Part shown: in pieces, positions 24,008-31,721 of the stretch
Layout: every line of letters starts with the position of its first letter
Numbering within the stretch: the stretch's first letter is position 1
Source: a virus
Direction: 5' to 3' (one strand)
Length of the DNA: 64,000 nt
Virus record (IMG/VR): IMGVR_UViG_3300047445_000186
Location: 193,829-257,828 of that record
The notes under the pieces: generated by a model
Database searches by the model: none
What the model was told of the DNA's origin: nothing
What the model saw: the letters and a program-made list of their open reading frames with translations, nothing else
Program-made: the position numbers and the translations under genes

Positions 24008-25173
24008 AAGTTGGTGTAGTTAAACTTGGTGCTCGCATTACCTGGGAAACCGACGCAGCTGTCGGTCCTGGTGAAGCGATCTCGATCTGCAAGGCACTCA
24101 CGCGAGGTGGGGCTGAGGTCCATGTGTTCACGAAGATTCTGGCGAAGGACACGCTCGATCCGTCGATTCAGTGGCACAATACGGTTGGCAGCGATGCACG
24201 TTCAATCCATGCAGGTCAAGACCTCGACACGACCGGTCTCGATGCTCTGCTCGTGATTAACGGGAATGTGAACTTCTTCGGTGGCGCCGAAGATCGTGCT
24301 CAGATTCTGAATTACACGATCATCAATCGGTTCGCGGGTCCGGTGATCTACGTGATGTGCGACCCTGAACTGCCGATGCTGCAGATCTGGGAGAACGTCT
24401 CGAAGAAGCAAGTCGATCCGAAGTACAACTGGGAGAACGTGTACGCTGAGTCGGACATTCGTGTCACGAAGCCGATCAATGTGCTCTGCCAGCCGTTCAA
24501 TGTTCAGGCAATGCAGGAAACGTGGAAGAGCAAGAAGGGCGCTGTGCCACTCGGCACGATGTTCCACTTCCCGATGGAACGCTTCCCGCTCCTGAACGAG
24601 TGGCTAGATTACGCCGAAACTCCGGCAGTCGATCTGCTCTACGGCGGTACGGCTCGTGGTGGGCGCCGCATTCCGAATCTGTACAAGTGGTACTGCGGTC
24701 TGCCTGAAGATCTGAACGTCGAAATCTTCGGCAAGATCGACAATGAAGACTTCGAGAAGCACAACAAGATCGGGAAGCTTCCAGTGAAACGGTACCCAAC
24801 GTTCACGGGTATGGTGAAGTACTCTGAAGTGCTACCAAAGATGAACAACGCTCTTGCGCATCTGGTCACTGGCGATCCGTCGTACGAAACGCTCGATCTG
24901 ATTCCTCAACGCGTTGCCGAGTGCATCGCCGCTGGGAACATCGTGTTCATCGACGCGAACATCGACAAGAGCCGTCGGATCTATCCTGTTGGAACCGAGG
25001 CGCATGACTTCCTGTACGTGCAGACGCAAGATGAACTCGTCGAGCGACTGCGTGTGCTGAAGGAAGAGCCAAGTCTGCGCTCCACTCTGTGGCAGCAACA
25101 GACGATCGCAACGAACTTCAACGCCGACACGTTCACAAAGTCGTTGGTCACGAAGATCGCGGAGTTCGTATGA
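24004..25173 (+). CDS. DNA glycosyltransferase, T4 beta-GT homologue
   Basis: 389 residues, GTG start overlapping the upstream stop. Aligns along its length with T4 DNA beta-glucosyltransferase (351 aa): INGNVNFFGG versus T4 VNSSINFFGG; YVMCDPELP with the catalytic Asp (D120, T4 D100); LLYGGTARGGRR (R218, R221/222 for T4 R191/R195); YPTFTGM; and RVAECIA (R303, E306 for T4 R269/E272). E24 matches T4 E22. It should transfer a sugar from a nucleotide sugar to 5-hydroxymethylcytosine in DNA. Sugar identity (glucose or another) cannot be told from the sequence. Confidence 0.9.
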   Translation: MKVGVVKLGARITWETDAAVGPGEAISICKALTRGGAEVHVFTKILAKDTLDPSIQWHNTVGSDARSIHAGQDLDTTGLDALLVINGNVNFFGGAEDRAQILNYTIINRFAGPVIYVMCDPELPMLQIWENVSKKQVDPKYNWENVYAESDIRVTKPINVLCQPFNVQAMQETWKSKKGAVPLGTMFHFPMERFPLLNEWLDYAETPAVDLLYGGTARGGRRIPNLYKWYCGLPEDLNVEIFGKIDNEDFEKHNKIGKLPVKRYPTFTGMVKYSEVLPKMNNALAHLVTGDPSYETLDLIPQRVAECIAAGNIVFIDANIDKSRRIYPVGTEAHDFLYVQTQDELVERLRVLKEEPSLRSTLWQQQTIATNFNADTFTKSLVTKIAEFV

Positions 25174-25358
25174 CCAGGAAGCAGGAGCTCGAATCTCTTG
25201 CTCGCAAGAAGGATGCATTCATGACACAACACGAAATTATCGAAGCGCTCGAAGAGATCATCCGTGAAGCGGATGAGCGGGATGATTTTCCCGAAGTGCC
25301 ACAAGGCATGGTTGAGACCTGGACTCTACAAAGTCTGATCAACAGGATCAAGAAGTAA
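25170..25358 (+). CDS. Hypothetical small acidic protein
   Basis: 62 residues, ATGA overlap with the glycosyltransferase gene. Almost entirely charged helix (QHEIIEALEEIIREADERDD). No family recognised. Confidence 0.68.
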   Translation: MTRKQELESLARKKDAFMTQHEIIEALEEIIREADERDDFPEVPQGMVETWTLQSLINRIKK

Positions 25359-25364
25359 TAAAAT
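25359..25364 (+). promoter_or_regulatory. -10-like TAAAAT next to start codon
   Basis: TAAAAT, six bases (GGGGTC), ATG at 25,371. The GGGG could also serve as a ribosome binding site for a read-through transcript. Confidence 0.4.
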
Positions 25365-25370
25365 GGGGTC

Positions 25371-25865
25371 ATGCCTTCTCTGAACCAATTCAAGAAGCTT
25401 GACCCCGAGCTTCGTAAAGACCTGATCGAGCGAGTGATCCTTCGTAAGAAGCGATTCCTCGCTCTGACTGGCAAGCGTGGTACGTTCGATCCGTCGACGT
25501 GCGACGTTCTGCTGGTTGGCGATCGACCGGCCCCATCGGCCCCTGATGACGCGAATTTCCATTACACTCCATTCGGTGCCCTCTGGAACTCCTCGTTGTA
25601 CGTGAACATGGAACTACACAAGGGCGGAATCGATGAAGCTCGGTTGGCCTGGGTGAACTCGGCCGACTTCCATGGCGTGCCTCAAGACTATTCGGTTCTC
25701 GATCTGCCGTGGAAACACGTGATCGCTCTCGGAGGAGCGGGATCGAAGTGGCTGAAAAAATCGCCGCAGAAAATTCCGCACGAAATTTTTCACCACCCCA
25801 GTTCTTGGAAACGATTCCACTCCAAGGAACCGTACCCGCTGATTGACTACCTGAAGACGATATGA
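25371..25865 (+). CDS. Possible uracil-DNA-glycosylase-fold protein
   Basis: 164 residues. Features resembling the UDG superfamily: CDVLLVGDRPAPSAPDD in the position of the GxxPG loop, HYTPFGALWNSSLYVN, HVIALGGAGSKWL and a terminal HHPSSWKRF resembling the HPS motif. Catalytic residues of known families are not clearly conserved, so activity is uncertain. It could instead be a base- or nucleotide-binding protein of the DNA-modification pathway; it sits just after the DNA glycosyltransferase. Confidence 0.45.
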   Translation: MPSLNQFKKLDPELRKDLIERVILRKKRFLALTGKRGTFDPSTCDVLLVGDRPAPSAPDDANFHYTPFGALWNSSLYVNMELHKGGIDEARLAWVNSADFHGVPQDYSVLDLPWKHVIALGGAGSKWLKKSPQKIPHEIFHHPSSWKRFHSKEPYPLIDYLKTI

Positions 25866-26146
25866 CCCCGAAGATTCTTGCGCGCATGATCACCCCACGT
25901 CCGTTCTACGCGATGTGGCAGCGGGGGCTTGTCACGCAAGATGGTCGAACATTCGAGTGGATGAACCGTCAGCCGTATTACACACGCAATCTCGAGGTTG
26001 GTGATCGCGTATGGATCGCGAAGCGCCTCCCTGTTTCAGGATACGACTGGTGCTTTGAGGTCTATCAGATCACGATCGAGCAGACCGATTACGGCACGCC
26101 AAAGCTCTGGCTTGGCAAAGGTCGGCAACTGCTCTTGCCCACCTGA
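25862..26146 (+). CDS. Hypothetical protein, possible PUA/ASCH-like fold
   Basis: 94 residues, ATGA overlap with the UDG-like gene. VGDRVWIAKRLPVSGYDWCFEVYQITIE resembles the beta-barrel core of ASCH/PUA-like domains that bind modified bases or RNA. The resemblance is weak and is offered as a hint only. Confidence 0.5.
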   Translation: MTPKILARMITPRPFYAMWQRGLVTQDGRTFEWMNRQPYYTRNLEVGDRVWIAKRLPVSGYDWCFEVYQITIEQTDYGTPKLWLGKGRQLLLPT

Positions 26147-26214
26147 TCCTCCTCTCAGGACGCCGCGAAGGTGTCCGAATGTAACAATGCTTCTATTCCC
26201 ACGGAGCATTGTGA

Positions 26215-26901
26215 ATGCACTTCAACACCCCTACACTGGTCACTCTGACCGCCCCATCTTGCGCTGGCAAGAGTTACCTGCTCGAGGCAATGGTTGACAG
26301 CCTTGGCATGCAGCGTATTGTGTCCACCACTGATCGCGCTCCACGAGCCGGTGAAATCGAAGGTGTGCACTACAACTTCATCACGACGAACGAATCTCTG
26401 CAGTACGAAGCTGAAGGAAAGTTCGCCGAGCTTGTGACGTTCAATGGCACTCGGTACGGTGTCACTCACGAGGAAATGGAGAAGAAGCTCGTTCCTGGTG
26501 CACCAGCTCCGATCGTGATTCTCGAGCCGAACGGTGTGAACATCTACCGCCAGTACTGTGGTTCGAAGAACTGGTCGATCTTCACCGTGTTCGTCTCGAC
26601 GCCTGAAGCCGTTCGCCTTGAACGCCTCGCTGCTCGTACCACTGCTGATCTGCTGAACATTGCAGTGAATGGCGGTGATCTGGAGAAGAGCCTTCTTGCA
26701 CGCGGCAATTTGTTCGACCGGTTCGAGAAGATCGTTCACGCGAACAACAAGCGCCTGAAGGCGATCATCGAACAAGAACGTCTCTGGGCTGCCACGAACC
26801 TGTGGGATGCGCAGATCACAGGTCAAGACCTGAACGTTGCACTCTCGCACCTGAAGCAATCGATCGCCAGCCGTAACGCCCGCTCCGCAATCTACGCCTA
26901 A
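26215..26901 (+). CDS. Guanylate-kinase-like nucleotide kinase
   Basis: 228 residues. P-loop TAPSCAGKSYLL (K19), STTDRAPRAGEIEGVHYNF (the GMP-binding segment of guanylate kinases), and KFAELVTFNGTRYGVTHEEM. Guanylate kinases have TRxPRxGExxGxxY; this matches closely. Probably converts dGMP (or hydroxymethyl-dCMP, like T4 gp1) to the diphosphate for phage dNTP synthesis. Substrate not determinable here. Confidence 0.78.
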   Translation: MHFNTPTLVTLTAPSCAGKSYLLEAMVDSLGMQRIVSTTDRAPRAGEIEGVHYNFITTNESLQYEAEGKFAELVTFNGTRYGVTHEEMEKKLVPGAPAPIVILEPNGVNIYRQYCGSKNWSIFTVFVSTPEAVRLERLAARTTADLLNIAVNGGDLEKSLLARGNLFDRFEKIVHANNKRLKAIIEQERLWAATNLWDAQITGQDLNVALSHLKQSIASRNARSAIYA

Positions 26902-26903
26902 TC

Positions 26904-27233
26904 ATGAAAACCCTCGCCGTAGTACTGTTCATGCTCGGTTCGCACGCTTATGCAGGTGCATTCCTCACTGGGAAAGACCTGCTTCGCCAATCAACTGAAT
27001 TCACGACTGGCTTTGTGGCCGGTGCGGTGGACAGCTTGAGTGGTGCTGGTCTCGTGTGCGTCCCGCCGCAGACCAAGCTCGGTGAGGTTCATGAGCTGGT
27101 AATCGCATGGGTGAAGAACAAGCCAGAACGTCGTGATGGAGCAGCAGTTGAGCTGTTGTTCGAGGTTCTGACGAATCGCTACCCATGCGTAAAGCAAGCC
27201 CCGACTCTGTCAGCACGTCGGGCAGACGTTTAA
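26904..27233 (+). CDS. Rap1a/Tai-like secreted protein
   Basis: 109 residues. Signal peptide MKTLAVVLFMLGSHAYA with AYA cleavage. The mature part has FTTGFVAGAVDSLSG, CVPPQTKLGEVHELVIAWV, KNKPERRDGAAVELLFEVL and YPC, the pattern of the Rap1a/Tai family named for type VI secretion immunity proteins. It should be periplasmic with one disulphide. It may protect the infected cell from a periplasmic effector or act on the host envelope. 2 nt after the kinase stop. Confidence 0.68.
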   Translation: MKTLAVVLFMLGSHAYAGAFLTGKDLLRQSTEFTTGFVAGAVDSLSGAGLVCVPPQTKLGEVHELVIAWVKNKPERRDGAAVELLFEVLTNRYPCVKQAPTLSARRADV

Positions 27234-27273
27234 CTCTCGGCGAAAATCGCCGTTTTAACCACTGAAGGAAACT

Positions 27274-27555
27274 ATGACAAAAGCAATCAACAAAGCACTG
27301 CAAACCCCTGAAGCCCAAGCTCTCCTGGCCGCTGGCCTGAAGCTGAAGTCGACCAAGCGTCAACTCGCGAACGGCACGATCGCCCTGACCGGCCGCGTGA
27401 AGAAGCGCGCTGTGTCGTACAAGATCACGGCCACTGGTTCGGTCTTGAGCAATGAGTTCGTCGCTCGTCGCGTTCTCGAATCCACCGAAGGTCAACTGTA
27501 CCGCGCTGGTCTCCGCGCTGCTGCTGAACTGCTCGCCAAGCGCAAGGCTGCCTGA
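27274..27555 (+). CDS. Hypothetical basic protein
   Basis: 93 residues, strongly basic and Ala/Leu-rich (LLAAGLKLKSTKRQLANG, RVKKRAVSYKIT), GAAGG ribosome binding site. May bind nucleic acid. No family recognised. Stop overlaps the next start. Confidence 0.68.
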   Translation: MTKAINKALQTPEAQALLAAGLKLKSTKRQLANGTIALTGRVKKRAVSYKITATGSVLSNEFVARRVLESTEGQLYRAGLRAAAELLAKRKAA

Positions 27556-28076
27556 TGCAGTTGTACACCGCTCCCGAGCCCGTACCGTTCGGCCTTGATC
27601 CAGTTCCGTCTGTGTTCTTGGCTGGTTCGATCGAGCAGGGTACCGCAATTGACTGGCAGCACGAAGTGCTGGACGAGATCAGCGATCTGCGGGTAGTGGT
27701 GTTCAACCCACGACGCAAGGCATGGGACGCGTCGTGGGTGCAATCAATCGACAACCCTCAGTTCAACAAGCAAGTGAACTGGGAGCTCGACAATCTGTCT
27801 CGTTCAGACATCGCGTTCTTCTACTTCGATCCAAAGACGAAGTCGCCAATCACGCTCATGGAACTTGGTTTCATGCTTGGCCAATCCATGCAAGGTGGAT
27901 GGTACGAGATCATCGTGGTTTGCCCAGACGGCTTTTGGCGTCAAGGGAATGTCGAGATCATGTGTGCTCGAGCCGTCGTGGCTGATGGCACTCGCGTTTC
28001 GTACGTGACCGAGCTTGACGCAGGGATTTCGATTCTACGCGACGACATTGAACGCCAGCTGGAACGCGCGATTTAA
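27555..28076 (+). CDS. Nucleoside 2-deoxyribosyltransferase-like protein
   Basis: 173 residues. SVFLAGSIEQGTAIDWQ, VVFNPRRKAWD, FNKQVNWELDNLSRSDIAFF and SPITLMELGFMLG match the nucleoside 2-deoxyribosyltransferase-like (type 2) family, including the Asp-rich and Glu-containing ELG active-site region. Such enzymes exchange or hydrolyse bases on deoxyribose, or clear modified nucleotides. Ends tail-to-tail (4-nt overlap) with the minus-strand SDR gene. Confidence 0.78.
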   Translation: MQLYTAPEPVPFGLDPVPSVFLAGSIEQGTAIDWQHEVLDEISDLRVVVFNPRRKAWDASWVQSIDNPQFNKQVNWELDNLSRSDIAFFYFDPKTKSPITLMELGFMLGQSMQGGWYEIIVVCPDGFWRQGNVEIMCARAVVADGTRVSYVTELDAGISILRDDIERQLERAI

Positions 28077-28630
28077 AGTCCCGTATCAGACGAGATCAGA
28101 CGGAGCGGAGCTCCGTTGTTCTTGAACGTGAACGCAAGTTCTAAGAGTTGCTTGACTGCTTCGGTGGTCAAGCACTTTTTCGTATCGAAGCCAGGGTGAT
28201 GCTTCAAAAATAGCTCAGTAGCGACCATGCCAAATCGGACCGTCGTGACTTTGCATGCGTAAGTCGAGTTGTTCGTCAATTTCGCTGCTTCCTCAAGACC
28301 GATCTTCGCGATTCGGTACTCCCACCATCTCTGATTCTCCGTGACCGCATCGACGACCGTGCTCGATGACGTGACCATGTGTGTTTTCCGGCTCTTGTTC
28401 GCGGCTGCCCATTCCAGAGCGAGCTTCGTCTGCGCAGAGACATGGTACGCATTGTTCAAGAACACGTCAGCGATCAGAGATTTCTCGATGATCTGTTTCT
28501 GAACGTCCTCAAGCGAGATGTCCTGCCCATCTGATTTATCGAAGCCGATTACTTCGTAGCCAAGTCCGCTTAGGACTTCAGCGCCAAGCTTACCGATTCC
28601 GGCCAGATGGCCCGTGATTACGGCGATCAT
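28073..28630 (-). CDS. Short-chain dehydrogenase/reductase-like protein
   Basis: 185 residues, shorter than the usual ~250. Rossmann motif ITGHLAGIG (variant of TGxxxGIG), FLNNAY for NNAG, SSSTVV with candidate Ser88-90, and WEYRIAK with Tyr105 and Lys109. All catalytic residues present. Overlaps the upstream dioxygenase gene by ATGA, so the two are co-translated under a late promoter. Substrate unknown; late timing suggests modification of a virion or envelope component and not nucleotide metabolism. Confidence 0.75.
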   Translation of the reverse strand: MIAVITGHLAGIGKLGAEVLSGLGYEVIGFDKSDGQDISLEDVQKQIIEKSLIADVFLNNAYHVSAQTKLALEWAAANKSRKTHMVTSSSTVVDAVTENQRWWEYRIAKIGLEEAAKLTNNSTYACKVTTVRFGMVATELFLKHHPGFDTKKCLTTEAVKQLLELAFTFKNNGAPLRLISSDTGL

Positions 28631-29199
28631 GTGATCAAGTGCCCGATAGGTTCGCTGAATCGCAGCGAAAGAGAAACACGGATCGTGTTCTTGAAGTTCT
28701 GAACGTTGTGCGCGGTGCCGACGTTCAGCCAGTACGGTTTGTTCAGCTCAACGCGCGAGATCTCGGTTGCGTTCTCGTACTTCGCGTACCCAAGCGTGCG
28801 TCTTGCGTTCGTGCCACCGTCGAACGGATCATCTTGCACGTCAACATGTACGTGCAGTTTCTCGGCCTTGCCTTCGGGCTCGTAGAACACGGTGTGCGTG
28901 CCATCGCAGTGATGGATCGGAAAGTTCAGCGCCAGGAACCGATCGTCCTCTAGATCTGCGTGAACAGGAATGTCGCTGTTCGGCATGATCACAATCAGCT
29001 GCGCAGCATCGACGAACGGTAGAACACCGCTTACCTCGAGAGCTTCCGAGAGTTCAGGCGCGGCCGCCAAGAGCTTCGGTAGATCTAGCGTCAGGAAGCG
29101 AGGAACCTTGATCGAATAGAAGTTCACCTGACGCAGAATGGCACGCGTTAACGCGCTCTTGAACGTGTACTCGGGCTGGAATGGTTTGAAACGGAACAT
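28627..29199 (-). CDS. 2-oxoglutarate/Fe(II) oxygenase-like protein
   Basis: 190 residues. Candidate facial triad HxD (H80, D82 in IPVHADLEDDR) and distal His164 (NVGTAHNV), with Arg at RVSLSLRF for 2-oxoglutarate binding. Double-stranded beta-helix spacing fits the prolyl-hydroxylase/aspartyl-hydroxylase-like group. Late promoter core lies 4 nt upstream of the ATG (TAAATACCCGATG), predicting a leaderless late mRNA. Forms a two-gene operon with the SDR. Substrate unknown. Confidence 0.68.
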   Translation of the reverse strand: MFRFKPFQPEYTFKSALTRAILRQVNFYSIKVPRFLTLDLPKLLAAAPELSEALEVSGVLPFVDAAQLIVIMPNSDIPVHADLEDDRFLALNFPIHHCDGTHTVFYEPEGKAEKLHVHVDVQDDPFDGGTNARRTLGYAKYENATEISRVELNKPYWLNVGTAHNVQNFKNTIRVSLSLRFSEPIGHLIT

Positions 29200-29203
29200 C
29201 GGG

Positions 29204-29209
29204 TATTTA
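29204..29209 (-). promoter_or_regulatory. T4-type late promoter abutting start codon
   Basis: Minus strand GGTAAATACCCGATG. Spacing and flanking bases are identical to those at 6,792-6,802. Confidence 0.7.
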
Positions 29210-29216
29210 CCAAGTC

Positions 29217-29265
29217 GTTACGACGTTACAGATTCGTCGTCCCAGATCCTCGGCGCTGGTATAAG
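29217..29265 (+). promoter_or_regulatory. Early promoter with two GTTAC boxes
   Basis: GTTACG (29,217) and GTTACA (29,225) direct repeats, then TGGTATAAG with an extended -10 at 29,260-29,265. The ATG chosen for the gene is 9 nt beyond. The GTTAC boxes are further upstream (29 nt) than in the five 20-nt examples. Confidence 0.5.
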
Positions 29266-29274
29266 ATGCCAGTC

Positions 29275-29658
29275 ATGCTACAAACGACCTACAAACTGAA
29301 CACGCTCACGGCCACCGGCTGGGTCCGTTCGGAAACGACCGAGCTGAACGTGGGCGACAAGATCACGTTCAGGTGCAATGGCCGCGGTCGTGGTGGTCAC
29401 TTCAACGTCACGGCGATCGTGACGAAGATCAAGCGGAAGACGATCGACTGCACGGAAGCCGAGCGCTCGTACCGCCCAGGAACTCCCTGGTGCGTGAACA
29501 AGGAAGATGTCACGATTATGCGTGAAGCGCCGACCGTGTTCCTTCCGCTCGAGATGTCCGAGCGCGCGATCAAGCGCAGGATGGAAACCGCGTGGGACCT
29601 GCCCGGTGGATTTCTCGACAAGATCAATCTCGACATTCCCGTGCGGGAAATGAAATGA
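29275..29658 (+). CDS. Hypothetical protein
   Basis: 127 residues from the ATG at 29,275; the ATG at 29,266 touches the -10 element and cannot be on that transcript. Beta-rich N-terminal half (GDKITFRCNGRGRGGHFNVT) then ERAIKRRMETAWDLPGG. No family recognised. First gene of a small-gene operon extending to 31,721. Confidence 0.68.
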   Translation: MLQTTYKLNTLTATGWVRSETTELNVGDKITFRCNGRGRGGHFNVTAIVTKIKRKTIDCTEAERSYRPGTPWCVNKEDVTIMREAPTVFLPLEMSERAIKRRMETAWDLPGGFLDKINLDIPVREMK

Positions 29659-29735
29659 AAAACCTCGTTCGCGTTCTCGCGCTCCTGCTCGCGTGCGCGA
29701 TCGTTCTCTCTGGCGTAATTTGGGTGACACGATGA
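29655..29735 (+). CDS. 26-residue single-TM peptide
   Basis: MKNLVRVLALLLACAIVLSG then VIWVTR. One transmembrane helix, start overlapping the upstream stop and stop overlapping the downstream start. Coding is supported by the ATGA couplings on both sides. Confidence 0.5.
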   Translation: MKNLVRVLALLLACAIVLSGVIWVTR

Positions 29736-30007
29736 GACTTGTGCTTTTCTTCACGGACGGCGATGGCTGCTCCTGGTCCGCAGACACGACCCTCCCGTTC
29801 GAGTGGGAGTCGGCCGAAGCTGCGATCGTCGAGTTCGAGCGAGCCTGCAAGACCGCGTTCGCCGAGCGTCAGCAGACATTCATGTTCGCAGGTCACGAGC
29901 TCTCGCCGGACGCATTCTACCCGCGCGATTCGTACTTGCAACCGAAGTACCAAGCTCCGTCGATCATGACGGTCGATGAGTGGTTCGAAAACTACGGAGG
30001 TCAATGA
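29732..30007 (+). CDS. Hypothetical protein
   Basis: 91 residues from MRLVLFFTDGDGCSW; ATGA overlap with the TM peptide. Acidic, with Phe/Glu/Ala-rich helix in the middle. No family recognised. Confidence 0.66.
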   Translation: MRLVLFFTDGDGCSWSADTTLPFEWESAEAAIVEFERACKTAFAERQQTFMFAGHELSPDAFYPRDSYLQPKYQAPSIMTVDEWFENYGGQ

Positions 30008-30390
30008 TGGCTGCAACAATCCAGTGGCAGAAGAACTGCTACGGCTGCACGGAAGCGGAACTTCGTGACGGCCTTGCGCGAGCGATCGCGCTGAGCGGAC
30101 CGGCGATGATCGCGATGTCGATCCTGTCGGACTCGCAGGAAATTCTCGAGGGGCCGAAGGGCGACAAGGATCTCGCGAGACAGTTCATGAACCGCGCGAA
30201 GTGGGTAATCGCCGAGCACATGCCGCGGATGATCCACGCGGGCTGGGAAGGTCGCCAGCTCTACCATGACGAGAACGTCTGGAGCTCGTGGAAGCCGATC
30301 GAAAAGGGCGATCTCGAAAGGTGGATGGCGCGTCAAGGCGACCGGAACTACGAGATGCGCAAACTGTTCATTGAAGAAAAGAGGGACTGA
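30007..30390 (+). CDS. Hypothetical protein
   Basis: 127 residues. The GGAGG ribosome binding site (29,996-30,000) gives ideal spacing to the ATG at 30,007 and poor spacing to the one at 30,004. Helical, with CYGCTEAELRDGLARAIALS and HMPRMIHAGWEGRQL. No family recognised. Confidence 0.7.
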   Translation: MAATIQWQKNCYGCTEAELRDGLARAIALSGPAMIAMSILSDSQEILEGPKGDKDLARQFMNRAKWVIAEHMPRMIHAGWEGRQLYHDENVWSSWKPIEKGDLERWMARQGDRNYEMRKLFIEEKRD

Positions 30391-30391
30391 C

Positions 30392-30787
30392 ATGAAAGCT
30401 TGGGACAAATACAAGACGAACCTGCCGTACCCGTCGAAGAGCGAGTTCACGACCACGTACTACTACCGTCGTGGCGAGCTGATCGCGAAGAAGCTCGGTG
30501 ATGCAACGGCGGTTTACGAGCCGAACTGCATGACCGTCGCGCTCGACCAGTGCGTGACCGAGAAGGTCGTCGACGAAGCCGCATTCAAGAAAGCGCGGAA
30601 TGAGTACGGCACGGAAGAGCGCCGGCTGCAGGAAGAATTCGAGAAAGATCTGTACGAAGATCTCGGCATCGTCGGCCACCCAAAGGCCTCGCGCCTGTAC
30701 GGCATGGCCTGGGAAGACGGACACGCGAACGGGTACAGCGAGGTGTACAGCCGTGCTGCGGTGCTGGTCGATCTGATCAAGGACTGA
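30392..30787 (+). CDS. Hypothetical protein
   Basis: 131 residues (MKAWDKYKTNLPYPSKSEF). Ends with YGMAWEDGHANGYSEVYS, the short ExGHxxGYxEV helix motif common in small phage early proteins. Function unknown. Confidence 0.7.
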   Translation: MKAWDKYKTNLPYPSKSEFTTTYYYRRGELIAKKLGDATAVYEPNCMTVALDQCVTEKVVDEAAFKKARNEYGTEERRLQEEFEKDLYEDLGIVGHPKASRLYGMAWEDGHANGYSEVYSRAAVLVDLIKD

Positions 30788-30790
30788 CGC

Positions 30791-30994
30791 GTGCACAGGC
30801 AGAAAATCCTGATCGACAAGGTTCGGCCTGTGCACTCTGGCGGGCGATTGCACGCGCTGATCCACACGATCCCCGAGCCGTACCAATCGCAGTTCTTGGC
30901 GGATACCGATCCAGCGCTGCTTGTTCGCTCGAATCGAGGGAAGGTCATGATTCCGTTCCTCGTGTGGCAGCGCTGGATGCAGAAACAGGTGTGA
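30791..30994 (+). CDS. Hypothetical small protein (GTG start)
   Basis: 67 residues starting at a GTG 3 nt after the upstream stop. Basic with Trp-rich C-terminus (VWQRWMQKQV). Coding supported by placement between two tightly spaced genes; no family recognised. Confidence 0.55.
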   Translation: MHRQKILIDKVRPVHSGGRLHALIHTIPEPYQSQFLADTDPALLVRSNRGKVMIPFLVWQRWMQKQV

Positions 30995-30995
30995 C

Positions 30996-31181
30996 ATGGG
31001 AACACGTCAATATCAACTAGGATTGCGGCACGCTGAGAAAGGCGTGCCGTACATGAGCCATCGGAAATTCCCGTACAACGGAAGATCCGATCAACGCAGT
31101 TACGACCACGGATATCGAGATGGTAAGAGCCCTCCTCACAGCAGAACGAATTCGACAAATCGGAACGGTCCAGCCGTTTAA
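30996..31181 (+). CDS. Hypothetical small protein
   Basis: 61 residues, containing SYDHGYRDGKSPPHS, resembling the DxGYxDG motif repeated in small phage proteins. Overlaps the next gene by 62 nt in another frame, which is unusual for this tidy operon, so one of the two starts may be misplaced. Confidence 0.5.
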   Translation: MGTRQYQLGLRHAEKGVPYMSHRKFPYNGRSDQRSYDHGYRDGKSPPHSRTNSTNRNGPAV

Positions 31182-31359
31182 CGTGTCGCTTGATGCTCTC
31201 CAGTACGTGGCTGGTCAGCTCTCGGCGCGGTGCAGCACCTTCGAGGAAGTTCTCGAGCAGGAGTCGTATCTCGAAGATCTCGAGAACGCGGTTCGGAAAC
31301 TGCGCCTCGCGTACGAAACAGCAAAGGCGTTAGCGCCAGTCAAAGGAAGAAGATCATGA
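31120..31359 (+). CDS. Hypothetical protein
   Basis: 79 residues, helical with FEEVLEQESYLEDLENAVRK. Stop overlaps the next start by ATGA. The start may be internal (no strong ribosome binding site at 31,120). No family recognised. Confidence 0.6.
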   Translation: MVRALLTAERIRQIGTVQPFNVSLDALQYVAGQLSARCSTFEEVLEQESYLEDLENAVRKLRLAYETAKALAPVKGRRS

Positions 31360-31628
31360 GTTTGCCAGTTCAGATGGAAGCAATCAAGAAGAGCATGCAG
31401 AAAGACACGATCTCGTCTTTCTGGACGATGCTTCAAGAACTCGACTCCGTTGCTCGAGATACGAAGGACAAGGTCCTGATGCACTGGGTCGTGTGCTGGT
31501 ACAAGCAGTGGAATGCGATCACGAACGACGAGAAGGTTCCGTCGTGGCTGCGTGATCAAGCGAACACGTACACCGACACGCTGATCGACAAGCTCACGGA
31601 ATCGGCAGCCAAGAATCTCGAGGGCTAG
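31356..31628 (+). CDS. Hypothetical protein
   Basis: 90 residues from MSLPVQMEAIKKSMQKD; ATGA overlap with upstream gene and GGAAGAAGA ribosome binding site. Helical, Trp-rich middle (LMHWVVCWYKQWNA). No family recognised. Confidence 0.68.
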   Translation: MSLPVQMEAIKKSMQKDTISSFWTMLQELDSVARDTKDKVLMHWVVCWYKQWNAITNDEKVPSWLRDQANTYTDTLIDKLTESAAKNLEG

Positions 31629-31631
31629 ACT

Positions 31632-31721
31632 ATGAACTGGCATCTTGTCTGGACTCTGTCTCCAGTCTGGGGACCCATTCTCGTACTTGGCCTCGCGCTG
31701 ATCGTGAAAGGGGAGTTGTAA
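31632..31721 (+). CDS. 29-residue single-TM peptide
   Basis: MNWHLVWTLSPVWGPILVLG then LALIVKGEL. A hydrophobic stretch with a terminal Lys, 3 nt after the upstream stop. The second such peptide in this operon (see 29,655). Its stop codon lies inside the left arm of the GTAAC/GTTAC dyad upstream of the UvrD-like gene. Confidence 0.45.
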   Translation: MNWHLVWTLSPVWGPILVLGLALIVKGEL

